Assembly (NCBI GenBank): GCA_902826685.1
Contig: CADEFT010000002.1
Coordinates: 341,071-375,750 of the forward strand
Source: an uncultured Acidobacteriota bacterium
GTDB taxonomy: Bacteria > Acidobacteriota > Terriglobia > Bryobacterales > Bryobacteraceae
DNA: 34,680 nt
Direction of reading: 5' to 3'
Shown here one piece after another: positions 1 through 7,238 of this stretch. A program made the translations under genes and the position numbers. The stretch's first letter is position 1; each line of letters opens with the position of its first letter. The notes beneath the pieces are model-generated. The model was not told the origin of the DNA. It saw only the letters and a list, made by a program, of their open reading frames with translations, and did not search any database.

Positions 1-480
1 GTGATCGCATAGAATCCCCAGACCCGGCGGTCGCCGATGTGCGGCGGTGTCGAGGGGCCAGCGCCCGAAAGCGGACATTTCGAAGCGGCGATCCGACATA
101 GATCCCAGAAACTGTCGGCCGCCGATGTCGCGCGGCGGGTATCGAGGCACGCGCGGGAACATAGCGACGCGGTGATCGCACAGAATCCCCAGACCGCCGG
201 TCGCCGATGTTGCGCGGCGGTGTCGAGGCGCCAGCGCCCGAAGCGGACATTTCGAAGCGGCGATCCGACCTAGATCCCCAGAACTGTCGGCCGCCGATGT
301 CGCGCGGCGGGTATCGAGGCACGCGCGGGAACATATCGACGCGGTGATCGCATAGAATCCCCAGACCCGGCGGTCGCCGATGTGCGGCGGTGTCGAGGCG
401 CCAGCGCCCGCAGCGGACATTTCAAGGCGCTGATCCCACAGAGATCCCCAGAACTGCCGGGCACCGATGCGTTCGGCGGC
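1..480. repeat. Decayed tandem repeats (84-88 bp units) related to the neighbouring small gene
   Basis: The motif acatttcgaagcgg or a variant recurs at 75, 159, 247, 331 and 417, so the steps are 84, 88, 84 and 86 bp. Alternate units are more alike, which gives a higher-order period near 172 bp (1-171, 172-343, 344 onward). Read on the minus strand, the units contain peptides such as DIGGRQFWG...DRRFEM and RIGARQFWGSLWDQRLEM. These match HIGTRQFWRFLWDHRLEM of the small protein encoded at 600-806. The unit nearest that gene (417-480) matches best, with about 50 of 63 bases aligning to 647-709. Frames are broken, so I read these as non-coding remnants. Bases 481-599 hold nothing I recognise. 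Confidence 0.8.
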
Positions 481-599
481 ATCGAGGCGCACGCGACTGG
501 CGGAAGCCGGTGTGTATCCATGTCCAACTCCGGATGCCGCGGTGAGGAACATCAACAACGGGCGAATGACGGAAAGCCAACCGGCAACAAGCCCGTAGC

Positions 600-806
600 C
601 TAACGCGACGTGCGGCGCATCCGGCCCGCCCAGCGCAGGAACCGCAACATTTCGAGACGGTGATCCCACAGAAACCGCCAGAACTGGCGGGTGCCAATGT
701 GTTCGGCGTGCAGGCCCCAGTAGGTCTCGATGCGCCACCGCAGGTAAGGGCTCCGCCAGGGCGTGAGCCGGTACCCTTTCGCCGCTTGCCAGATAAACGG
801 AATCAC
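600..806 (-). CDS. Small Trp/Arg-rich conserved-looking protein, 68 aa
   Basis: I do not recognise a named family. The GTG start overlaps the TGA stop of the upstream VWFA gene (GTGA at 803-806), so translation is probably coupled, and this is the main support for a real gene. The protein is very basic and aromatic, with WRSPYLRWRIETYWGLHAEHIG in the middle (broken here as WRSPYLRWRIETY, then WGLHAEHIG) and FWRFLWDHRLEMLRFLRWA near the end. It has no signal peptide or clear membrane segment. A second argument for gene status is that its 3' half has been copied repeatedly into the spacer at 1-480, where the same peptide is still readable. Function is unknown; a cytoplasmic accessory of the VWFA operon is possible from context only. 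Confidence 0.6.
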   Translation of the reverse strand: MIPFIWQAAKGYRLTPWRSPYLRWRIETYWGLHAEHIGTRQFWRFLWDHRLEMLRFLRWAGRMRRTSR

Positions 807-1747
807 TTTTTCGGCGGCGCCGACTGGCTCATTCGCTTCTGTGTCCCGTCGGGCGTGGCGTAATAGCCGGAACGGGTCCGCACCTGCGGCCGGCCGGGCG
901 CATTCACCGTCACCTTGATCTGCCGGAACGTGCCGTCGAGATTCTGATTCAACGGGGAATAGGACATCATGAACTGATTGCGGATCTCATGCGCCACGTC
1001 GAGGGCGATCTTTTCCACCTCGGCCAGTTCCTTGGGAAAGAACACCAGGCCGCCGGAGGCGTTGGCCAGACTGCTGAGGGCGCGCTTGGCTTTCGCCGCC
1101 TCGCGCTTCTCTTCCTCGTTGAGCAGGCCAATGGCATAGATCAGCACTTCGGCGCGATGCGCCTTTTCAAGCAGTTTCTCCAGAGTAAGCAGCGACGTGT
1201 TGTCGTTGCCGTCGGTGATCACCAGCAGCACCTTCTTTGGACGCTTCCCTTTTTCCTTTACCTCGTCGATCGACATACTGAGCGCATCGCGCATGGCGGT
1301 GCCGCCGCGCGAATCGATGCGGGTCAGCCCCTCTTCCAGCTTCTTGATATCCGAGGTGAACGAGACGTCGAGGAACGCATCGTCGTTGAAGTTGACGATG
1401 AACATTTCATCGTTGCGATTGGATGCCTTCACCAGGGCGAGCGCGGCCGCCTCCACCTTCTGGCGCTTATCGCGCATGCTGCCGCTGTTGTCGATAACGA
1501 TGCCCATCGAGACCGGAATATCCTCGCGCTTGAACTCGTGAATGGGCTGCTCCACGCCGTTTTCAAGAACCTTGAACGATTCCTTGGGAAGCGAAGTAAG
1601 AAGCTTACCCGCCTTGTCCATGACGCTGGCGTGAAGAACCACTAATCGCGTATCGGAACGGAACGTGGGGGGCTCTTCCGGCTGTTGCGCGGCCAGGCTG
1701 GCCGCGAGGAGGGTAACTACGAAAAACGGTTTATTGCTGCGGAGCAT
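803..1747 (-). CDS. Secreted VWFA-domain protein (acidobacterial VWFA-related family)
   Basis: A 314 aa protein with an N-terminal signal peptide (hydrophobic stretch to about residue 20, LAASLAAQQ). A short beta-rich N-terminal region (30-80) is followed by a von Willebrand factor A domain (about 80-285). The metal-ion-dependent adhesion site is intact: DNSGS at 86-90, the Thr of GGTAMRDAL at 150 and the Asp of ITDG at 179. VWA domains bind protein ligands through a divalent cation, so an extracytoplasmic adhesion or assembly role is likely; the partner is unknown. The start lies 17 bp inside the upstream VWFA gene and the stop overlaps the small gene downstream, making a three-gene minus-strand operon. 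It is clearly a paralogue of its upstream neighbour. Confidence 0.9.
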   Translation of the reverse strand: MLRSNKPFFVVTLLAASLAAQQPEEPPTFRSDTRLVVLHASVMDKAGKLLTSLPKESFKVLENGVEQPIHEFKREDIPVSMGIVIDNSGSMRDKRQKVEAAALALVKASNRNDEMFIVNFNDDAFLDVSFTSDIKKLEEGLTRIDSRGGTAMRDALSMSIDEVKEKGKRPKKVLLVITDGNDNTSLLTLEKLLEKAHRAEVLIYAIGLLNEEEKREAAKAKRALSSLANASGGLVFFPKELAEVEKIALDVAHEIRNQFMMSYSPLNQNLDGTFRQIKVTVNAPGRPQVRTRSGYYATPDGTQKRMSQSAPPKK

Positions 1748-2768
1748 AGTAGCCCAGCCGCCAGAACGCCCGTAGTGGCGGGAGTCCCTTGGGCTGGTTC
1801 ACCTTCACTTTCACTCTGCGGTACTTTCCATCCTTGCTCTGATTGGCGGGCGTATAGCCCAGCACATACTGGTTCCGCAGTTCGATGCCGATCTTAGCCG
1901 CGACGTCCGGCAGTTCATTGATATTCTCCACGGGGAAATGACGGCCGCCGGTTTGTTCGGCAATCTCGCTCAGCAGTCCGGGCCCCGACAGTTCCTCCGC
2001 CGTACGGCCACGCGACGCGGCGGGCTCGAAAATTCCGATCGCATAGATCTGGACGTCCGCCTCGCGCACCAGGTTGCGAATCTCGCTTTCGGTATAGCGG
2101 CTGGAATTGTCCCCGCCGTCGGAAAGAATCAGGATCGCTTTCCGTGGATTCTTGGCCTTTTTCATCTGATGCAAAGCGAGGTAAACGGCATCGAGCAGCG
2201 CCGTGCGCCCTTTCGCATTGGTGAAGGTCAGCCGGTTCTGCACTTCTTCGGTGTTGTAAGTGAACGGGACCATCAATTCGGCGCGGTCGTTGAACTGCAC
2301 CAGGAAGAATTCATCCTCGGGATTGGCGGTCTTGAAAAACTGCGCGGCGGCCTGGCGCGACTTCCCGAGCTTGTTGCCCATGCTGCCGCTGGCATCGAAT
2401 ACAAGTCCCACCGAAAGCGGCGCATCCTCGCTCGAAAATTGCGAAATCGATTGCTCTGAGTTGTCTTCCCAAAGCCGGAAGTAATCTTTATCGAGGCCGG
2501 TGACGAAGCGATTGAGAGGATCGGTAACCGTGACGTTGATGAGGACCAGGGTGCTGTCGACGCGGATGTTGGCTCCGCCGCGCCGTTGCTCCGCCGGATT
2601 GGGCTCGCTACCCGGTTTGGCGCGCGGTTCAATTGAAACCCGCGCCGGCGCGCTCAGTGGCTTCTGCTCCGCCTCTACCTTGTTTTTGTCTTCCGCCTGA
2701 GCGGCTCCGAGGCTTGCCCAGGCGAGCGATGCGGCGGCGATACGGATGAGCGACCTTTGGATGGCCAT
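1731..2768 (-). CDS. Secreted VWFA-domain protein, first gene of the operon
   Basis: An upstream ATG exists at 2786, but the ATG at 2768 is preceded by GGAGGG with 7 bases spacing and is followed directly by MAIQRSLIRIAAASLAWASL, a normal signal peptide, so I chose it (345 aa). After a Lys/Glu/Pro-rich linker comes a beta-rich segment (RVDSTLVLINVTVTD) and a VWA domain with the MIDAS motif DASGS (about residues 125-129), the GRTALLDA threonine and ILSDGG. The end of the domain, LGYTPANQSKDGKYRRVKVKV, resembles the end of the downstream paralogue (MSYSPLNQNLDGTFRQIKVTV). The two genes overlap by 17 bp. Likely acts at the outer surface or in the periplasm; the ligand is unknown. Confidence 0.9.
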   Translation of the reverse strand: MAIQRSLIRIAAASLAWASLGAAQAEDKNKVEAEQKPLSAPARVSIEPRAKPGSEPNPAEQRRGGANIRVDSTLVLINVTVTDPLNRFVTGLDKDYFRLWEDNSEQSISQFSSEDAPLSVGLVFDASGSMGNKLGKSRQAAAQFFKTANPEDEFFLVQFNDRAELMVPFTYNTEEVQNRLTFTNAKGRTALLDAVYLALHQMKKAKNPRKAILILSDGGDNSSRYTESEIRNLVREADVQIYAIGIFEPAASRGRTAEELSGPGLLSEIAEQTGGRHFPVENINELPDVAAKIGIELRNQYVLGYTPANQSKDGKYRRVKVKVNQPKGLPPLRAFWRLGYYAPQQ

Positions 2769-2797
2769 CGATGGTCCCTCCATCAAAAACTACCCAA

Positions 2798-2803
2798 AGT
2801 ATA
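2798..2803 (-). promoter_or_regulatory. Candidate extended -10 promoter of the VWFA operon
   Basis: On the minus strand the sequence reads TGTTATACT, an extended -10 (TGn followed by TATACT) about 29 bases upstream of the chosen ATG at 2768. No convincing -35 is visible at the usual distance. The implied leader is about 20 bases long and contains the GGAGGG ribosome-binding site. Confidence 0.45.
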
Positions 2804-2883
2804 ACACCCGGGTTGTGGAGGCGAGCCGCGGACTTTCGTCCCATTCGCGGGATTGCCGCAGTACCGGAAATCGCGTTGCGGTA

Positions 2884-2889
2884 TAGAAT
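2884..2889 (+). promoter_or_regulatory. Candidate -10 box, leaderless start of the Rieske gene
   Basis: TAGAAT ends 6 bases before the ATG at 2896, so a transcript from it would begin at or next to the start codon. No Shine-Dalgarno sequence is present in front of this ATG. The -35 side is weak (GTACCG at 17 bp spacing). The same -10 hexamer sits at almost the same distance from the start of the esterase gene at 23475. Confidence 0.35.
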
Positions 2890-2895
2890 ATCGGC

Positions 2896-3402
2896 ATGTC
2901 TGAAACACAGGGGTCCGACCGCAATTTATCCCGGCGCCGATGGTACATCGGTGCCATCTACGGACTGCAGGCGATGATGGGCGCCGCGCTGGCCATTCCA
3001 GCCGCCGTCTATCTGCTGTTTCCTCCGAAATTGAAGAAGGAAGACCACTGGGTCGAGACGGCGGACCTGGCCAAGCTGACGCCCGGCACGCCTGAAGAGG
3101 TCGTGTTCCGGCGCGACCGTGTCGACGGGTGGAAGGTTTCGAGCGAAAAGGCCTCGGCGTGGGTCGTGAAAAAGAACGACGCCGAAGTGATCGCCTTTTC
3201 GCCGCAATGCACACACCTCGGCTGCGCCTTCCGGTGGGAGGCCAGAACGAAAACGTTCTTGTGCCCCTGCCACACGTCGAACTTCAGTCTCGACGGCAAG
3301 GTGGTGGACGGCCCGGCGCCTCGTCCGCTCGACCAGTACCAGGTGAAGATCGAAGGAACCAAAGTGCTGCTCGGTCCCATTCGCGTATCGCCAGAGGCTT
3401 AG
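2896..3402 (+). CDS. Rieske [2Fe-2S] protein of a bc-type complex
   Basis: A 168 aa protein. The N-terminus has a twin-arginine-like stretch (LSRRRWYIG, residues 11-19) followed by a hydrophobic anchor (about 19-42), as expected for Rieske proteins exported folded and left membrane-anchored. The cluster-binding boxes are CTHLGC (105-110) and CPCHTS (123-128). By family precedent Cys105, His107, Cys123 and His126 bind the cluster, and Cys110 and Cys125 form the disulfide. The second box has Thr where most family members have Gly. The role is to take one electron from quinol at the Qo site of cytochrome b and pass it to cytochrome c. The next gene, 4 bases downstream, encodes the cytochrome b partner, so the two form an operon. 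Confidence 0.95.
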   Translation: MSETQGSDRNLSRRRWYIGAIYGLQAMMGAALAIPAAVYLLFPPKLKKEDHWVETADLAKLTPGTPEEVVFRRDRVDGWKVSSEKASAWVVKKNDAEVIAFSPQCTHLGCAFRWEARTKTFLCPCHTSNFSLDGKVVDGPAPRPLDQYQVKIEGTKVLLGPIRVSPEA

Positions 3403-3406
3403 ATTC

Positions 3407-5032
3407 ATGAGACACGTTCTGGATTGGATCGAGTCCCGTACGGGGCTCGAGACCATGGTGAAGCATTTTCTATACGAAGACATTCCGGCCTCCGCGGGCT
3501 GGCATCAGGTCTTCGGCAGCGTGGCGCTGTTTCTCTTTCTCATCCAGGTCTTCACGGGCGCGATGCTCGCGTTCAACTATGCCCCCACGCCGGGCGAGGC
3601 CTACAACAGCTTGAAATACGTCGTCACCGAACTGACCGGTGGAACGCTGATCCGCGGCCTGCATCACTGGGGCGCGAGCACGATGATCGTGGTGGTTGTG
3701 CTTCACATGCTGCAGGTGTTCATTTGGGGCGCTTATAAGAAGCCGCGCGAGGCTACCTGGATGGTGGGCGTCATCCTGCTAATGCTCACGATGGCCTTCG
3801 GCCTCACGGGCTATCTGCTGCCCTGGGACAATCGAGCCTATTGGGGCACGGTGGTGACCACTCAGATCGCGGGCCTGGCGCCCGGCGCGGGCCCTTATGT
3901 GCAACGGCTCATGGGGGCCGAAAACGGAGTGGGCGTGGTAACGTTCGCGCGCTTCTACGCCATGCACACTCTGCTGCTGCCGCTCATCATGGTGGCCATC
4001 ATCGCCTTCCATGTGTACCTGGTGCGCAAGCACGGCGTGACGCCGGCGCCTGGCGACAACGCTCCGAAGAAGAAGTTCTTCCCGGAGCAGGTGTACAAGG
4101 ATACGGTGGCGGTGTTTCTCACTTTCCTGGTGTTATTCACGCTGGCGGCGGTGGTGAAGGTGCCGCTCGGCCGGCTGGCGGATCCGACCGACACCAGTTA
4201 CATCCCTCGTCCGGAATGGTACTTCCTGTTCCTTTTTCAGTTACTCAAGTTCTTTGAAGGAAAGATGGAAGTGGTGGGCGCGGTGATTCTGCCGAACTTG
4301 GCCATTGTCGCCTTGTTTCTGGTGCCGTTTATCGACCGCGGCAAGGTGATGCGGGTGACCCAGCGCACGATGGCGATGGCGGTGGTGGTGGCGGCGGCCA
4401 TTGGATGGTCGGCGCTTACGGTGGCGGCGGTACGCAGCACTCCGGCGCAGACCGAAGTGGATGTCACGCTGGCCGAACCCGCGCCGGAGACCGTGGCGTG
4501 GGCCAGTCTTTCGCCCGAGGAACTGGCGGGTCTCGGCTACTTCCGCGCCGAAAAGTGCGGTACCTGCCACGCGGTGGGTTCCGGTCCCGCCAAAAAGGGG
4601 CCGGATTTGAGCGGCACCGCCGGCAAGCGCGACGCCAGTTGGCTGATCGGCCATTTCAAGAATCCGCAGAGTCACGTGCCGGGGTCGGCCATGCCGGCCG
4701 TGAATCTGCCGGCGGCGCAATTGAACGCCCTGGCGGCATTCCTGTTGAAGCTGACTCCGCAGACCGCGACGGTGCTGATGGCTTCACCCGAAGCCGCGGT
4801 GGATGGGGCCATGGTTTACCAGCAGAACCGCTGCGGTACCTGCCATCAGGTGAATGGCGTTGGGATGAAGCTTGGCCCGCCGATGAATGGATTGGCGAAG
4901 CGGCGCGACCGGAAATGGGTGGAAGGGCACTTCCTCGATCCACAAAAGTTCTCGCCCGGTACGGTGATGCCGCCTTACCGTCTGTCGCCGGGGGAATTGG
5001 ACCGGCTTACGACGTACCTGATGTCGCTGTAA
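3407..5032 (+). CDS. Cytochrome b fused to a C-terminal diheme cytochrome c
   Basis: A 541 aa fusion. Residues 1-210 are the heme-bearing b6-like four-helix part. The heme ligand pairs fit His86/His187 and His100/His202, with 13 residues between the first pair and 14 between the second, as in cytochrome b6. Residues 225-310 are the subunit IV-like part, with PEWY at 269-272 (Qo site). One extra transmembrane helix (about 320-342) leads to a periplasmic tail with two heme c sites, CGTCH at 384-388 and 476-480, each with a later Met (429, 521) as the likely axial ligand. Together with the Rieske protein this gives quinol:cytochrome c oxidation without a separate cytochrome c1. A typical bc1 cytochrome b is about 400 aa, so roughly 200 residues are the added cytochrome region. 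The 3' end of this gene is copied in the spacer downstream. Confidence 0.94.
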   Translation: MRHVLDWIESRTGLETMVKHFLYEDIPASAGWHQVFGSVALFLFLIQVFTGAMLAFNYAPTPGEAYNSLKYVVTELTGGTLIRGLHHWGASTMIVVVVLHMLQVFIWGAYKKPREATWMVGVILLMLTMAFGLTGYLLPWDNRAYWGTVVTTQIAGLAPGAGPYVQRLMGAENGVGVVTFARFYAMHTLLLPLIMVAIIAFHVYLVRKHGVTPAPGDNAPKKKFFPEQVYKDTVAVFLTFLVLFTLAAVVKVPLGRLADPTDTSYIPRPEWYFLFLFQLLKFFEGKMEVVGAVILPNLAIVALFLVPFIDRGKVMRVTQRTMAMAVVVAAAIGWSALTVAAVRSTPAQTEVDVTLAEPAPETVAWASLSPEELAGLGYFRAEKCGTCHAVGSGPAKKGPDLSGTAGKRDASWLIGHFKNPQSHVPGSAMPAVNLPAAQLNALAAFLLKLTPQTATVLMASPEAAVDGAMVYQQNRCGTCHQVNGVGMKLGPPMNGLAKRRDRKWVEGHFLDPQKFSPGTVMPPYRLSPGELDRLTTYLMSL

Positions 5033-5054
5033 ACCGTAGTTCGGCGGCGATAAC

Positions 5055-5345
5055 TGATGCCGCCGTCTCTCGCCGGTGAATTGAACCGGCTTACGACCGA
5101 CCTCGCTGTAGCGCGGCGGCGATTTCGAGCTTCTGTGCCGTCACGTCGCTGAGCTTGGCGCGGGGAAAGCGATGCTGCCTCACCGTCTCTCGCCGAGGGA
5201 ATCGATCCGGCCCACGACCTGCCTCGCTGCAGCGATTTCGAGCTTCTGTGCCGTCACGTCGCTGAGCCTGGCGCGGGGCGAGCGATGCTCACCGTCTCCC
5301 TATGGCGGCGGCGATTTCGAACCCGGACGAGCCGCCTCACCGTCT
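5055..5345. repeat. Decayed copies of a convergent gene junction (cytochrome tail + GAF tail)
   Basis: The plus strand at 5057 reads MPPSLAGELNRLTTDLAV then stop, a clear copy of the cytochrome end MPPYRLSPGELDRLTTYL (4970-5032). At 5172 it reads MLPHRLSPRESIRPTTCLAAA, and near 5331 PPHRLSAEKSNG. The minus strand of the same stretch reads LSDVTAQKLEIAAA twice, matching the GAF protein end FTEAETAALLEIAAA. The element gatttcgagc occurs at 5121 and 5234 (113 bp apart), and gatttcga again at 5313. So the unit that was multiplied spans the tail-to-tail junction of the two convergent genes. I see no independent gene between 5033 and 5336. Confidence 0.8.
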
Positions 5346-5795
5346 GTCCGCGGAGAAATCGAACGGCGGTGCGGCGGCGGCAATCTCGAGCAGCGCCGCC
5401 GTCTCCGCCTCCGTGAACGAACGCTCGGCCCGGTTGGCGATACCGAAGCTGCCAATCGCCTTGCCGTCGCGCAGCACGGGAACCACGATGGCGCCTTCCA
5501 TCCCCGTAAGCCTGGCGCCGGGGCGCACATCGCCGCTCGCATCGGTCTGGATGTTGCAGGCGGTGACGGGCGCCGCGCGCTCCACCGCCAGGCCCGCCAT
5601 GCCCTTGCCGACCGGGATGCGCCGCACCATTTTCAATACGGGCTCCGGCAGCGGCGGACTCATCGCCTTCAGGTGCAGGAATCCATCCGGCTCCAACAGA
5701 TGAACGGTGCCGCTATCGGCGGCGAAGTGGCGCAAGGTCAATTCGAGGACGCGTTGACAATCGCCGGCGGCGGCTCGGATCTCGTCTGGAATCAC
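5337..5795 (-). CDS. GAF-domain protein, 152 aa
   Basis: The start is a GTG that overlaps the TGA of the DUF1501 gene (GTGA at 5792-5795); upstream codons in this frame lie inside DUF1501 and do not belong to it. The whole protein is one GAF domain: ELTLRHFAADSGTVHLLEPDGFLHL, then IPVGKGMAGLAVERAAPVTACNIQTD (about 60-85, each quoted in parts: IPVGKGMAGLAVERAAPV), then GAIVVPVLRDGKAIGSFGIAN (101-121, given here as GAIVVPVLRDGKAIG) and FTEAETAALLEIAAAA at the end. GAF domains bind small molecules such as cyclic nucleotides, or sense redox state. There is no output domain, so it must act through a partner or be a free-standing enzyme of the fRMsr type; Cys80 is present but the full fRMsr cysteine set is not visible. 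Position at the end of the PSD1-DUF1501 operon suggests a link to that pathway. Confidence 0.85.
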   Translation of the reverse strand: MIPDEIRAAAGDCQRVLELTLRHFAADSGTVHLLEPDGFLHLKAMSPPLPEPVLKMVRRIPVGKGMAGLAVERAAPVTACNIQTDASGDVRPGARLTGMEGAIVVPVLRDGKAIGSFGIANRAERSFTEAETAALLEIAAAAPPFDFSADRR

Positions 5796-7234
5796 GCGAT
5801 GATCTGCGGAATCGGAGTGCCGTAGACGTCGGTCAGCCGCATGTTGCGGCCCTGGTAATGATAGGTGAGCTTGGTGTGATCCATGCCCAGCAGGTGCAGG
5901 ATGGTGGCGTGCAGGTCGTGCACGGTCACCGGCTGCACGGCGGCCTTGTAGCCGAATTCGTCGCTCTCGCCGATCGCCTGTCCGCCCTTGACCTTGGCGC
6001 CGGTCATCCAGATGGTCATCGTGCCGGGGTTGTGATCGCGGCCGAGTCCGCGCTGCGAGATCGGCATACGGCCAAACTCGCTCTGGAAAATAACCAGGGT
6101 CGAATCGAGCAGCCCGCGTGCCTTCAGATCCTTGAGCAGGCCGGCGATGGGGAAATCGGATTCGGCGGCATGGCGCCCGTGATTGTCGCGGATATCGCCA
6201 TGTGCGTCCCAGGTGTCGGAGTTCTGATTGCCGAGTCCGCCGTGGTAAAGCTGCACGAAGCGTACGCCCCGTTCGACCAGCCGCCGCGCGATCAGGCACT
6301 GGCGTCCGAAGGGCTCCGTCACGGGATTATCGAGCCCGTAAAGCTTGCGCGTGGGCTCGGATTCAGAATTCACATCGACCGCTTCCGGCGCGCAGGCTTG
6401 CATGCGGTACGCCAGTTCATAGGAGGCGATGCGTGCGGCGAGCTCTGAATTGGCCGGGTTCTTGGCTTCGTCGAGGGCGTTCAATTTGCCCAGCAGGTCG
6501 AGCCGGGCGCGCTGCTGATCGTGCGTCACGCTCGCCGGCGGCGTGAGGTCCATGATCGGATCGCCGGCGGAGCGGAAGATCGTGCCCTGGTAAAGCGCGG
6601 GCATGTAGCCCGAACTCCAGTTGGCGGGACCGCCATAAGGACCGCCGCGCGCGTCGTAAAGCACGACGAACGCCGGCAGATTCTGATTCTCCGAGCCCAG
6701 GCCATACGTGACCCACGAACCGACGCTCGGCCAGCCCATGCGCAGCGTGCCGGAGGCGAGCTCATAATGCGCCTGCACGTGATCGTTCGACCGGCCAATG
6801 ACCGACCGGACGAACGCCAGACCGTCCACATGATTGGCGATATGCGGGAAGAGTTCGGAGACCGGAAGGCCGCTCTGGCCATATTGCTTGAACTCGAACG
6901 GCGACGGCATGAGGGGACCCGGATGGCCCTGGCGTACGACAATCTCGCCCTTGCCTTCAAGCGGCTTGCCGGCGTACTGCTTCAGCATCGGCTTGGGGTC
7001 GAAGGTGTCCATGTGGCTGATCCCGCCGCTCATGAACAGCGAGATGACGTTCTTGGCGCGCGGGGCGAAGTGCGGCTGGCGCGGAGCGAACGGAGTCTTG
7101 CCTCCGGCCACGCACGTCTGCCCGGCGGTCGCCCCCAGCAGTCCTTCCTGGCCCAGCATGTAGGCGAGCGCGACACCGCTAAGACCTCCACCGGCCTCAA
7201 ACAGGAACTTGCGTCTGTCGATGATCTTCGCCAT
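5792..7234 (-). CDS. DUF1501 family protein with Tat signal
   Basis: A 480 aa protein starting MAKIIDRRKFLFEAGGG, a twin-arginine signal (Arg7-Arg8-Lys-Phe), so it is exported folded. DUF1501 proteins have a sulfatase/alkaline-phosphatase-like fold. Visible family marks are FMSGGISHMDTFDPKP near residue 70, YELASGTLRMGWPSVGSWVTYGLG in the first half (quoted here only as GWPSVGSWVTYGLG), WDAHGDI, and FQSEFGRMP...GRDHNPGTMTIWM towards the C-terminus. The start has GAGG 7 bases upstream and lies 4 bases after the PSD1 gene. DUF1501 genes are usually paired with DUF1549/DUF1553 (PSD1) genes, as here. The biochemical reaction of the pair is not established. Confidence 0.93.
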   Translation of the reverse strand: MAKIIDRRKFLFEAGGGLSGVALAYMLGQEGLLGATAGQTCVAGGKTPFAPRQPHFAPRAKNVISLFMSGGISHMDTFDPKPMLKQYAGKPLEGKGEIVVRQGHPGPLMPSPFEFKQYGQSGLPVSELFPHIANHVDGLAFVRSVIGRSNDHVQAHYELASGTLRMGWPSVGSWVTYGLGSENQNLPAFVVLYDARGGPYGGPANWSSGYMPALYQGTIFRSAGDPIMDLTPPASVTHDQQRARLDLLGKLNALDEAKNPANSELAARIASYELAYRMQACAPEAVDVNSESEPTRKLYGLDNPVTEPFGRQCLIARRLVERGVRFVQLYHGGLGNQNSDTWDAHGDIRDNHGRHAAESDFPIAGLLKDLKARGLLDSTLVIFQSEFGRMPISQRGLGRDHNPGTMTIWMTGAKVKGGQAIGESDEFGYKAAVQPVTVHDLHATILHLLGMDHTKLTYHYQGRNMRLTDVYGTPIPQIIA

Positions 7235-7238
7235 GGTG

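Noticed and set aside
1..480. Possible CRISPR array
   Set aside because: The units are 84-88 bp and similar over their whole length, with no short conserved repeat separated by unique spacers. They match the adjacent gene.
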